Part shown: piece by piece, positions 1 through 7,199 of the stretch
Layout: each line of letters starts with the position of its first letter
How positions within the stretch are numbered: position 1 is the first letter of the stretch
NCBI GenBank assembly: GCA_964502785.1
Contig: CAZCXW010000017.1
Location: forward strand, 1 to 23,514
DNA: 23,514 nt
From: JAGVYE01 sp964502785
GTDB taxonomy: Archaea; Nanobdellota; Nanobdellia; Woesearchaeales; GW2011-AR9
Direction: 5' to 3'
Made by a program: the position numbers and the translations under genes
Notes under the pieces: generated by a model
Told to the model about the DNA's origin: nothing
Database searches by the model: none
The model's input: the letters and a program-made list of their open reading frames with translations, nothing else

Positions 1-1047
1 TCTGAAAAGGAACTGAATAAAGAAAAGCTGCTGAAAAAAGAACAATTCATTAACGTAGTAAAAAAAAAGGTAGACTACCAGCAGCTCTGTGAAGAATTAG
101 ATTTTGCTTCTGAAGAAATCAGAAAAAAACAAAGGCGCAGCTACTTAGGGGGGATTGCCGCTTTTCTTGCCTCCTGGCTGGGAGAGGATAAAGGCTTCAC
201 GCGAATCCTTTCCGAGCAAGACGGAAAATATGGACCAATGCTCACATTAAGCTATTCCTGTCTCGACCCGAGCGTCATCACTCGCGATATCTTCAAAAAT
301 ATTCATGCCGGGGTGATCATGAGTGGAACACTGAACCCCACATTTATGTACAAAGACGTTTTAGGCATAGAAAAAGGAACAGAAAAAGAATATAAATCAC
401 CATTTCCAACCGAAAATCGGCTTTCTCTGATTATCCCTGAGACAACGACGAAATACAACTCTCGCAGCGATGTTATGTACACTAAAATCGCAGAAAAATG
501 CGCCCAGTTATCAACTTTAATTCCAGGAAACATTGCCTTTTTCTTTCCCTCTTACGAACTCCGTGATAAAATTTGCTTCTTTCTCAGATCCTCCAAAAAA
601 TTATTTTTTGAAAAAAAATTTGCCACAAAAGAAGAAAAAGAATTACTCCTTGCTGATTTTAAAGCCGCCAAAGATAAAGGCGGAGTCTTATTGGCTGTCA
701 CTGGCGCAAACTTTGCGGAAGGGATTGATTTTCCCGGCGATTTATTGAATGGAGTCGTGATCGTTGGCTTGCCATTAGGAAGGCCTGATTTGAAAACACG
801 AGAACTTATCAAGTATTATGACGAAAAGTTTCGCAAAGGCTGGGAATACGGCTACATCTATCCTGCCATGTCAAAATGTTTACAGTCTGCTGGACGCTGC
901 ATCCGTAGTGAAACCGATAAAGGCGCAGTGGTTTTTTTAGATGAACGCTTCAGTTGGAAGAACTACTATGACTGCTTCCCCAGAGAAGGACTGATTGTTT
1001 CCAAGGAATACGAGAAACTGCTGAATAATTTTTTTTCCAGGGAATAA
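1..1047 (+). CDS. XPD/Rad3-family (DinG-like) superfamily 2 DNA helicase, C-terminal part
   Basis: The reading frame is open from base 1 and ends in TAA at 1045-1047, so this is the last 348 residues of a protein whose start lies outside the window. It matches the second RecA-like domain of XPD/DinG helicases: a MSGTLNP segment (about 328-348), a motif IV-like strand GNIAFFFPSYELRDKI (about 526-573), motif V with GANFAEGIDFPG (about 703-738), and motif VI QSAGRCIR (about 883-906), which carries the arginines that contact ATP. Family members are 5'-3' DNA helicases in repair, usually with an Fe-S cluster in the N-terminal half; that half is missing here, so the cluster cannot be judged. ATG 238 lies inside the conserved domain and is not a true start. 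The family is clear; the exact subfamily (XPD or DinG) is less so. Confidence 0.88.
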   Translation, partial: SEKELNKEKLLKKEQFINVVKKKVDYQQLCEELDFASEEIRKKQRRSYLGGIAAFLASWLGEDKGFTRILSEQDGKYGPMLTLSYSCLDPSVITRDIFKNIHAGVIMSGTLNPTFMYKDVLGIEKGTEKEYKSPFPTENRLSLIIPETTTKYNSRSDVMYTKIAEKCAQLSTLIPGNIAFFFPSYELRDKICFFLRSSKKLFFEKKFATKEEKELLLADFKAAKDKGGVLLAVTGANFAEGIDFPGDLLNGVVIVGLPLGRPDLKTRELIKYYDEKFRKGWEYGYIYPAMSKCLQSAGRCIRSETDKGAVVFLDERFSWKNYYDCFPREGLIVSKEYEKLLNNFFSRE

Positions 1048-1118
1048 ATGTTGTTTGTGAGGATATAGAAACAAGAGTGGAACCTAAAAAAATTAAACCA
1101 GTATACAAAAGAGTAACA

Positions 1119-1126
1119 TTTATATA
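1119..1126 (+). promoter_or_regulatory. Orphan TATA box
   Basis: TTTATATA preceded by an A-rich, purine-containing stretch is a good archaeal TATA box, but no start codon of a plausible gene lies 25-35 nt downstream. The predicted transcription start is about 1145-1150. It therefore either drives an untranslated RNA ending at the terminator near 1237 or is a chance AT-rich match. Confidence 0.45.
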
Positions 1127-1147
1127 CAAGTACCACTTTCATAACAA

Positions 1148-1237
1148 ATAACACAAAAAGAATACGAGGATACTCAAAATCTACGGGCTCCAACGGATTC
1201 TACCACCCTCACCCCCTCTTTTGGGGCCCTTTTTTTT
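1148..1237 (+). ncRNA. Candidate small RNA between an orphan promoter and a terminator
   Basis: Gene-free stretch of about 90 nt between the TATA box at 1119-1126 and the hairpin plus T8 run ending at 1237. It contains GGGCTCC (1185-1191), which can pair over 7 bp (one G-U) with GGGGCCC (1223-1229). That pairing would compete with the CCCC/GGGG terminator stem, so two exclusive folds are possible. No tRNA, C/D-box or 5S features were found, and no known RNA family was recognised. The rest of the 1048-1381 gap (1239-1345) shows nothing identifiable before the promoter of the next gene. Confidence 0.25.
1212..1237 (+). terminator. CCCC/GGGG hairpin followed by T8
   Basis: CCCC near 1213-1216, a TCTTTT loop and GGGG at 1223-1226, followed closely by eight T residues (1230-1237). 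Archaeal termination depends mainly on the T tract, so this would end transcripts of the upstream helicase gene and of any small RNA started at about 1148. Confidence 0.55.
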
Positions 1238-1351
1238 CAAATGACCGAATACCTCCCTTTGATTATGGGGTTTCCCACCATATTAGGTGCAGTGTACATA
1301 CTTTTACGCCTGAAGCAATTAATCTGAATTCTATAACAGACATCCCTTCTT

Positions 1352-1359
1352 CTTAAATA
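1352..1359 (+). promoter_or_regulatory. TATA box of the Cys4-Cys4 protein gene
   Basis: CTTAAATA centred about 26 nt before ATG 1382, with no Shine-Dalgarno between, implies a leaderless transcript starting at or next to the start codon and supports that start. Confidence 0.5.
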
Positions 1360-1381
1360 GGTTTAATACTCTTGTCACTTC

Positions 1382-1702
1382 ATGACCTTTTCATCAAGCC
1401 CGCTCAATACCTGCGTTGAATGTGAAGAAATTATTACCAATCCAATCTGTCCGGAATGCCTCACCAAAAGAATGAAAAAAGTTATTGGTGAGTACAATAA
1501 AGTTCTTGCCGAAGAAATCTTCGCTTCAAATATCCCTGGAGAAACACGCTGCCTCTTTTGCGGGAAAGGAATGGCTCTCTGTGCCCGCTGTTTCAGTAAA
1601 GATGTGTATTCTTTTTTGGAACAAAAAGATACAGGAGCCGCTCAAGAATTCTTAAGCAGATTTGACTTTGAGATACGGAAACGACAGGTTGAATTTTATT
1701 GA
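1382..1702 (+). CDS. Small protein with two Cys4 (zinc-ribbon-like) clusters
   Basis: A 106-aa protein of unrecognised family. It has eight cysteines in two matching sets: CxxC at 11/14 with CxxC at 23/26, then CxxC at 57/60 with CxxC at 67/70. Each set is the right shape for one structural zinc (or an Fe-S site). A helical, charged segment (about 27-48) joins the two, and the C-terminus (72-106) looks like another amphipathic helix. There is no signal peptide or membrane span, so it should be cytosolic. The ATG lies at the predicted start of a leaderless message. Such proteins often bind nucleic acid or act as adaptors, but nothing here fixes the function. Confidence 0.72.
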   Translation: MTFSSSPLNTCVECEEIITNPICPECLTKRMKKVIGEYNKVLAEEIFASNIPGETRCLFCGKGMALCARCFSKDVYSFLEQKDTGAAQEFLSRFDFEIRKRQVEFY

Positions 1703-1705
1703 TTT

Positions 1706-1770
1706 GTTATTTTATAGTAGTAAAAAAGAAAGATTTAAATAGAAATGGTTTCTTTCTAAGATAAAATAAC
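1706..1770 (+). promoter_or_regulatory. Promoter inside nested inverted repeats
   Basis: GTTATTTTAT (1706-1715) is exactly inverted at 1761-1770, and AGAAAGA (1727-1733) is exactly inverted at 1751-1757. The TATA-like TTTAAAT of the next gene lies in the centre (1734-1740). The arrangement resembles a double operator around a promoter, or the outer pair may be a weak hairpin that ends the upstream message. AT-rich dyads also arise by chance. Confidence 0.4.
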
Positions 1771-1797
1771 CAAAAACATAAAACGGAGGAATTTTCC

Positions 1798-2163
1798 ATG
1801 TCAGCACGAAAACTTACCTTAGAGGAAACTTTAGGATTGGTTAAGACCGTAAAAACATCGGATTTTGAATACGAACGTGTCAACGAAGGGAAGAAGGATA
1901 TATTTACCGGTGCGGTTTCTGGACTAGATAAAATTAGAGTCCAAGTTGAACGATCCGAAAAGGCATCTGGTCTTTTTTATGAAGTAAGAGTTTACGCTGG
2001 AGAATTACAGATTAATGAACCCTGTAGTACCGAATACGATGGTCCAAAGAGCGAACGACACAACAGACTAGCTGGTACATACAATGCCATCATGGAGAAT
2101 AAAATAAATGGAGAAGTAAGTGAAGTTTTGAGTTTTTTAAGAAAGGAAAAGGAGACAAGATAA
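1798..2163 (+). CDS. Hypothetical 121-aa cytosolic protein
   Basis: The family is not recognised. The start is well supported: a strong Shine-Dalgarno GGAGGA (1785-1790) sits 7 nt before ATG 1798, and a TATA-like box lies around 1734-1740, giving a short leader of about 35 nt. The protein alternates charged and hydrophobic residues, has one cysteine (in NEPCSTEYDG), and lacks signal peptide and membrane spans. The middle (about 35-72) reads as beta strands and the C-terminus (about 83-121) as a helix rich in Glu and Lys, so a small alpha/beta fold is likely. Its leadered, dyad-flanked promoter differs from most neighbours and hints at regulated expression. Confidence 0.68.
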   Translation: MSARKLTLEETLGLVKTVKTSDFEYERVNEGKKDIFTGAVSGLDKIRVQVERSEKASGLFYEVRVYAGELQINEPCSTEYDGPKSERHNRLAGTYNAIMENKINGEVSEVLSFLRKEKETR

Positions 2164-2197
2164 TTTTTTCTTATCGATTTCAATTCACCCCATTAGT

Positions 2198-2227
2198 AAT
2201 AGAAGATAGTTTCTATTGATAATAGAA
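2198..2227. terminator. Overlapping AATAGAA/TTCTATT hairpins between convergent genes
   Basis: AATAGAA (2198-2204), TTCTATT (2211-2217) and AATAGAA (2221-2227) allow two mutually exclusive 7-bp stems. They lie in the 112-nt gap between the plus gene ending at 2163 and the minus gene ending at 2276. The stems are AT-only and weak; T runs flank them on both strands, so a bidirectional terminator is the simplest reading. Confidence 0.4.
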
Positions 2228-2275
2228 AAACTCTCTCAAACAACCATTATCAGAAAAATAACTTTTATTTTCTCT

Positions 2276-3721
2276 TCACCCAAACGTGCTTGCCCCGCAG
2301 GTATGGAAGATACTATCCACTTTTATCGTAAAGTTCTGCAAATTAACAAGAGGATGATTCAAAATTCGTTCCCCATTCGGTTCCATAGCAATTATTTCCG
2401 TGCTTAATAATTGGCTATTGCTAAAACGTTCAATCTTGAGGGGAACAATGACGTGGTCTGGAGGAACCTGGCAGTAATCAGGCACAGGCACTATTGTCCA
2501 GGCAAGCGCTCCTGCTCCAGTATAACTTCCCAATCCAGGACGCAACGTATAATTTTGAACCACACGATTGTTCCCGCTGGCATGATATGTAGTAAGATGA
2601 ACCCGGATGAGATTACACTTTACTGCGCATTGCCCTGTGTTATAAAGTTCAGCAATAAACCTACACTCATTATTCACGCACTGCCGTAAACCGCTGCAAT
2701 CAGCATTGCTTGCGCAGGAAAGAGACGCCACGGAAACATTTTCAGTGTACCCTTCCGTATCATCACAGATAGTGTTGTTATTGATATCATCACAGCAGGC
2801 ATTATTAAAGAGAATCTCAGGAGGATAACATCGCGTCAACGCCGGGTTAAGAGGCAGCGTTTCTTCATAATCGGCAACTTCACCATAGTAATTATAGGCC
2901 TGTCCCGTAGATGTTCCACGCATGATGAGAAGAATCCCTAAAATTAAGAAGACAGTAACCGCTCCGATGGCTGCTATCTTGCGTTGATCAGACGGAAGCC
3001 TTTTTTTTTTAGAATATTCCTGATAATTATGCCGCGCTGTCTCCTGATACGCCCATTTAATCTCTTCTTCGTCCCAGCCCGCTTTCAGCAAATTTTCCCT
3101 GATTTGAGGATATTTAAAACCTTGCTTGATATGGTGGGTCATGTAGTTAACAATTTCAGGCTTTAATTTCCCACCGTTCGTTTGATTTTTAATCTCTAAA
3201 AAATAATAGAAAGCCCCGCCAATGGCAACAAGAAGCAGAAACCCAAGAACGATGTAAATAAGAGTTTGGGTCTTATTTTGCTCAGTTTGTATGGAAACAT
3301 CCGTCTGCGTCAACTCTGCTTTGGTGATTTCCACATTTTGCTGCAAGCCCGCGAGACCCGTAGATAACTGAGTTCCTTGGCCTTGTAATTGCGCCCGCAG
3401 TTGTTCCTGCTGGGCTTGCATATTCTGCACATTGGCGCTTACTGTAGCCAGTTCCTGCTGCAGGGTAGCCGTGGAAGTTTCAATGGTTGTAAGCTGCTGC
3501 TGAATTTGCGCCACTAAAGAACGTAAACCATCTTGCTGCTGGCGCAGGCTGGCCACATCTTGCTGCACGATTTCTAAAGAAGCTGTTTCCGCGCTGACGT
3601 TAGCGACTGCTCCTGTCGTCAGCCGCCCGCCTGGAGAAAGGATTACCATAGAAAAAACTACTGCTAAAACCAAACAAAGGACAATAAATATCAAATAAAT
3701 ATGTTTCCGTTCCATCGTCAC
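2276..3721 (-). CDS. Three-span membrane protein with an external coiled coil and a Cys-rich C-terminal domain
   Basis: A 481-aa protein, family not recognised. Order: TM1 (about 8-28); a Gln-rich coiled coil (about 45-150); TM2 (about 154-174); a short helical module ending in LLKAGW (about 186-230), similar to GW-containing helical repeats seen in many DPANN and CPR proteins; TM3 (about 248-267); and a C-terminal domain with about a dozen Cys, including CASNADCSGLRQCVNNEC. If the N-terminus is inside, the coiled coil and Cys-rich domain face outside and the GW module is cytosolic. The start is GTG 3721, about 28-32 nt from the TATA box at 3749-3758; ATG 3715 is an alternative. A surface or cell-contact role is only inference. 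Confidence 0.75.
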   Translation of the reverse strand: MTMERKHIYLIFIVLCLVLAVVFSMVILSPGGRLTTGAVANVSAETASLEIVQQDVASLRQQQDGLRSLVAQIQQQLTTIETSTATLQQELATVSANVQNMQAQQEQLRAQLQGQGTQLSTGLAGLQQNVEITKAELTQTDVSIQTEQNKTQTLIYIVLGFLLLVAIGGAFYYFLEIKNQTNGGKLKPEIVNYMTHHIKQGFKYPQIRENLLKAGWDEEEIKWAYQETARHNYQEYSKKKRLPSDQRKIAAIGAVTVFLILGILLIMRGTSTGQAYNYYGEVADYEETLPLNPALTRCYPPEILFNNACCDDINNNTICDDTEGYTENVSVASLSCASNADCSGLRQCVNNECRFIAELYNTGQCAVKCNLIRVHLTTYHASGNNRVVQNYTLRPGLGSYTGAGALAWTIVPVPDYCQVPPDHVIVPLKIERFSNSQLLSTEIIAMEPNGERILNHPLVNLQNFTIKVDSIFHTCGASTFG

Positions 3722-3748
3722 TCTTTTGCCACAGTGTTCTTTTTTAGG

Positions 3749-3758
3749 TTTAAATATT
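3749..3758 (-). promoter_or_regulatory. TATA box of the coiled-coil membrane protein gene
   Basis: TTTAAATA-type box in the 36-nt gap after the ACT-domain gene, touching that gene's stop codon. It gives the downstream gene its own promoter although both genes lie on the same strand. Confidence 0.45.
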
Positions 3759-4408
3759 TATTGCTTCGTGGTAAGCTCAAATACCACCTGAAACGCTTTC
3801 TGCAGATCTTTTCCTTTGGTAATAACAAGATGTTCTGAATGACAGATCATCGAGTCAATGATACTGATATTGTTAGCCGCCAGCTCATTCGAAAGAAAAG
3901 CAAAAATCCCAGGGATGTGCGTGATATCCACATTATAAGAAATCATTAATTCTCCCAAATCAGTATCTACATCTACAATTTCTTTAGTATTAAAAATGGT
4001 ACTGATCTCTTGGAGAGTTTGTTCATCAATAATAATTTTAATATATTTGTTCACTTCAAAAATTCTTAATGTGTCCCCCCCTTGGAAATCAATTTTTGGA
4101 TAAAAGCTCGCGAGTTTAGTCCTCACTCCTTCACTTTTCTTGAGAAGAACAGAAGCTAATTTTGTTCGGGTTGACAATGTCGCTTTCTTCAACAGAGAAT
4201 ATACTTTAGGTAAATGTTCTTGCTCAGTTAAATCCACATGATAACGCCTAATCCCGCTGATTGCAGCATTCAACGAACAGTGAAGATGAAGATCATCAAT
4301 AATTTTTTTCGCCAACGCGCGGGTATTGATTAGATTTTCGGAAAGATTCTTCTTAATCGAAAGATGATTGTCCAAGTAACGCCACACTTCTCTATTAATA
4401 TTTTTCAT
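3758..4408 (-). CDS. ACT-domain protein, predicted amino-acid-responsive regulator
   Basis: A 216-aa protein. The C-terminal ~80 residues (about 137-216) form an ACT domain: a strand-helix pattern with the usual ligand-loop signature in ITHIPGIFAFLSNELAANNISI. Residues 1-60 look like a helix-turn-helix: a turn around LINTRALAKKIIDDL and a second helix in SLNAAISGIRRY. Archaeal proteins with this layout (COG2061-like) are thought to be allosteric regulators binding small molecules, often amino acids. No amino-acid biosynthesis gene is nearby, so the ligand is open. The start is supported by TTTATAAATT (4431-4440), about 28 nt upstream, implying a leaderless message. The fold is clear; the role is inferred from family. 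Confidence 0.72.
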   Translation of the reverse strand: MKNINREVWRYLDNHLSIKKNLSENLINTRALAKKIIDDLHLHCSLNAAISGIRRYHVDLTEQEHLPKVYSLLKKATLSTRTKLASVLLKKSEGVRTKLASFYPKIDFQGGDTLRIFEVNKYIKIIIDEQTLQEISTIFNTKEIVDVDTDLGELMISYNVDITHIPGIFAFLSNELAANNISIIDSMICHSEHLVITKGKDLQKAFQVVFELTTKQ

Positions 4409-4514
4409 AAATAGGTTAAATTTCTCATTTTTTATAAATTTAACTAATTTTTGTCACATGATTTATATAATTCTGGTTTTATCTTTTTCATAAAAAATTC
4501 ATGGAGGCTAAAAT

Positions 4515-4808
4515 ATGAACCAAATTATCCAAAAACAATTGACACGCGACTATGAAATAACCCTCAGGCGCCTAGAAGAGATTGAACAAAACGGAAATAA
4601 CACGCTCGTCAGAGCCCGGTATTTAGAAGGGGCTACTGATGCGACACAATTTCTCCCTCTGGAACATCAGCGAGGAGAGTATCGACATTTAGTTATTATT
4701 GCCGACGCTCTGGAAACGGCCCTTATAGAAGGGAAACTTACAGCACAGCAATTGCCACCGAGAGCACCAGCCTACTTGCAAAATCTTGTGTTGAGAGAGA
4801 GGGGGTAA
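4515..4808 (+). CDS. Hypothetical 97-aa protein, first gene of a coupled pair
   Basis: Family not recognised. A good Shine-Dalgarno (GGAGG, 4503-4507) precedes ATG 4515 by 7 nt, and a TATA-like TTTATATAA lies near 4461-4470, so the message has a leader. The protein looks all-helical and soluble: a charged N-terminal helix (about 5-26), a middle segment (about 30-50), and a hydrophobic helix (HLVIIADALETALIEGKL). It has no cysteines, signal peptide or membrane span. The next gene starts 2 nt after its stop codon, so the two are probably translated together and may act together. Confidence 0.65.
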   Translation: MNQIIQKQLTRDYEITLRRLEEIEQNGNNTLVRARYLEGATDATQFLPLEHQRGEYRHLVIIADALETALIEGKLTAQQLPPRAPAYLQNLVLRERG

Positions 4809-4810
4809 TT

Positions 4811-5176
4811 GTGAAACAACGAACCTGGGATGAAATACAAAAAATCTGGGAAGAATATGTTCCTTTAGGGCAAATAGATCCGCTCATCACAAAAATTGCC
4901 CGAGGGAGAAGAATTCCTGTATTGGAAAGAATGACCCAAAGAACGATAGAAACGAGAGGGATTGAAAACGCTTTACGAGACAGCATCCAAGGATTTCAGG
5001 GAACAGATATCGCTGACTTCTTTTGGAATGCGCATAATTGGGATTATCTTCAGAGACAGCCTGAAAAGCAGCGGCATCTCTATCGTTTTACAGTTGTTAC
5101 AGGATATTTCATGGAACAAGACAAAATACATCCTGAAATGAAGAATGCCGTAAAATATGCAGATAAATTCATGTAA
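4811..5176 (+). CDS. Hypothetical 121-aa protein, second gene of a coupled pair
   Basis: Family not recognised. The start is GTG 4811, chosen because a purine-rich GAGAGAGGGGG Shine-Dalgarno (4795-4805) overlaps the end of the previous gene at a suitable distance; there is no in-frame ATG until well into the protein. The sequence is helical and rich in Trp, Tyr and Arg (WDEIQKIWEEYVPLG; DFFWNAHNWDYLQRQPEKQ), with no signal peptide, membrane span or cysteine. Translational coupling to the 97-aa gene is the only functional clue; a two-protein complex is inference. Confidence 0.62.
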   Translation: MKQRTWDEIQKIWEEYVPLGQIDPLITKIARGRRIPVLERMTQRTIETRGIENALRDSIQGFQGTDIADFFWNAHNWDYLQRQPEKQRHLYRFTVVTGYFMEQDKIHPEMKNAVKYADKFM

Positions 5177-5239
5177 ACAGTTGTATAAAGAATGGAGGCA
5201 ACAAACATTTAAATATATTTTAGATTTGCAGGATAGAAA

Positions 5240-6520
5240 ATGCTCGATATTAATTTTATACGGGAAAATCCTCAACTTGTACGAGAGAATGAGAAAAAAA
5301 GAAACCGCGAGCCAAAAACCGTAGATTTCGTTCTGCAGTATGACCAGCAGTGGAAAAATGCTTTAAAGAAGATAGAAGAATTGAAACACCTGCGAAATGT
5401 TGTTTCAGAAGAAATAAATCACGCAAAAAAAGCCAAGAAGGAAAAAGAAGCTCAGCAGAAAATTGTAGAAATGAAGAAAGTTGCTGAGCAAATTAAAGAA
5501 TCAGAAGAAGACGTTCAGAACTTATTATGCAAACGCGATGCGGCCGCGCAGAAATTAGGAAATATCATGCATCCTGATGTTCCTCCAGGCAAAGACGATT
5601 CAGAGAACGTGGAAATAAAAACATGGGGGAAAAAAGCAGTATTTTCCTTTCCACTGAAAAATCATGCTGAACTGGTAGAAAACCTTGGAATTGCTGACTT
5701 CGAAGCATCAGCAAAAACGTCAGGAAACGGTTTTTACTTTCTGAAGGGACAACTAGGGCTGCTGAATCAGGCGCTTATTCAATTTGCTTTAAACTTCATG
5801 CAGAAAAAGAAATACACCTACATCGAACCTCCTCTCATGATTTATAAAAATGTTCTTGCCGCCGCTGTTGATGTCGGAGAATTCGAAAAAACGATATACG
5901 ACGTAGAAAAAGGCGAGCTTGTTCTCATCGGCACAAGCGAGCATGCGTTGTTAGGAATCCACGCCGGAGAAACATTCACCGAAAAAGACCTGCCAAAAAA
6001 ATATTATAGTTACAGTATGTGTTTTCGGAAGGAAGTAGGAGCGCATGGCATTAATGAAAAAGGCTTATGGAGAACCCATCAGTTCAATAAAGTAGAACAA
6101 TTTATTTTTTGCCTGCCGGAAGAAAGCCAAAAATACTTTCAAGAATTATTAAAGAACTCAGAAGAAATCCTAAAAGCGCTGGGGTTGCCTTATCGTGTTA
6201 TAGAAATCTGCGCAGGCGATTTAAGCGCCTGGAAACATCGAAGTTACGATCTCGAAGTATGGCGTCCCACAGTACAAAAATATGGGGAGGTTATGTCGCT
6301 CAGTAATTGTACGGATTATCAAGCAAGAAAATTAAACATTAAAGTGGAACGTAATGGGAAAAGAGAAGTAGTGCATACATTAAATAATACTGCGATGGCA
6401 ACGTCACGAATTATGGTTGCTATTCTCGAGAATTTCCAAACAAAAGAAGGAACGATTAAGGTTCCCAAAGTATTATGGCCGTATATGGGTGGAATTAAAG
6501 AAATTAAAAAAGTGAAATAA
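5240..6520 (+). CDS. serS: Seryl-tRNA synthetase (class II)
   Basis: Charges tRNA-Ser with serine in the cytosol. The 426-aa length matches the common SerRS type, not the divergent methanogen-type enzyme. Domains: an N-terminal antiparallel coiled-coil tRNA-binding arm (about 25-110, Lys/Glu-rich), then the class II catalytic core. Motif 2 is seen at CFRKE (R263), and motif 3 around TAMATSRIMVAILEN (R390), followed by the usual IKVPKVLWPYMGG ending. The region SWKHRSYDLEVW-like near 330-340 fits the serine/ATP pocket. TTTAAATATA (5208-5217) is centred 28 nt before the ATG, so the message is likely leaderless. TAA at 6518-6520 overlaps the next gene's ATG by one base. Confidence 0.96.
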   Translation: MLDINFIRENPQLVRENEKKRNREPKTVDFVLQYDQQWKNALKKIEELKHLRNVVSEEINHAKKAKKEKEAQQKIVEMKKVAEQIKESEEDVQNLLCKRDAAAQKLGNIMHPDVPPGKDDSENVEIKTWGKKAVFSFPLKNHAELVENLGIADFEASAKTSGNGFYFLKGQLGLLNQALIQFALNFMQKKKYTYIEPPLMIYKNVLAAAVDVGEFEKTIYDVEKGELVLIGTSEHALLGIHAGETFTEKDLPKKYYSYSMCFRKEVGAHGINEKGLWRTHQFNKVEQFIFCLPEESQKYFQELLKNSEEILKALGLPYRVIEICAGDLSAWKHRSYDLEVWRPTVQKYGEVMSLSNCTDYQARKLNIKVERNGKREVVHTLNNTAMATSRIMVAILENFQTKEGTIKVPKVLWPYMGGIKEIKKVK

Positions 6521-7170
6521 TGAACACAATCCAACCATTATCATACGCAGAATTAGTTGCACCAGAAAGAACGCATGAAAGAATACTCTGTCCAGGAGAA
6601 ATACCCATTCATCCTAAGGTATATAATTCTCCTTTGGTTTATACCCCAGAATTTATAATGGAAGTACGAGCACAGATGCCAGATGCTTTAAGGAAGGATA
6701 TTTCGGAAATCAAAAGAATTCTTCAAGAACCGCTTGGCTTTACCATAACCAACGAAGGGATATTGGATGTAAATCCAAAAAGAAAATTCCATGAAGAACC
6801 ACAAAAATTTAATGATATAAAATTTGAAGTGGATCAATCAAAAAAAACGCTGTGGGGTGGAATATATGCTTCAACGATAGGTATCCTCTCGAGTCGAGAT
6901 TCAGAGTTCTCTATTAGTCAAAAACCCCCGATAGGATGGCCTAGCTTTTCTCACCCTTTGCCAAAAGAAAAGGCGGAACAATATTGTTTTCGGCATGAAC
7001 GATCCAGCTTTGGTCAGGACCAAGGCTATTATGTATGCCATACTTGGTACAACCATAATCTTCACGATCAGGGTAAATTGTTGTTCCATTACCTCCGAAC
7101 ATTTGCAATTGTGTTTAATAACCTAGGACTGGCAAAACTAGAAGCATCCCCTGAAGAAAAGAAACTTTAA
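6520..7170 (+). CDS. Hypothetical 216-aa protein, coupled to serS
   Basis: Family not recognised. Its ATG shares one base with the serS stop (TAATG), so it is almost certainly in the same transcript and translated by termination-reinitiation. The protein looks soluble and mixed alpha/beta. The second half is rich in His, Trp, Tyr and Phe (GWPSFSHPLP; CFRHERSSFGQDQGYYVCHTW; YNHNLHD), with two cysteines and several histidines, which could form a ligand or metal site. No signal peptide, membrane span or known motif is visible. The link with serS may be functional or only positional. Confidence 0.66.
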   Translation: MNTIQPLSYAELVAPERTHERILCPGEIPIHPKVYNSPLVYTPEFIMEVRAQMPDALRKDISEIKRILQEPLGFTITNEGILDVNPKRKFHEEPQKFNDIKFEVDQSKKTLWGGIYASTIGILSSRDSEFSISQKPPIGWPSFSHPLPKEKAEQYCFRHERSSFGQDQGYYVCHTWYNHNLHDQGKLLFHYLRTFAIVFNNLGLAKLEASPEEKKL

Positions 7171-7199
7171 TAAACTTCTTCCCGTGTGACATAATTTTA

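Noticed and set aside
2411..2689. 92-codon plus-strand frame opposite the coiled-coil protein gene
   Set aside because: Antisense shadow of a gene with clear domain structure; no start signals.
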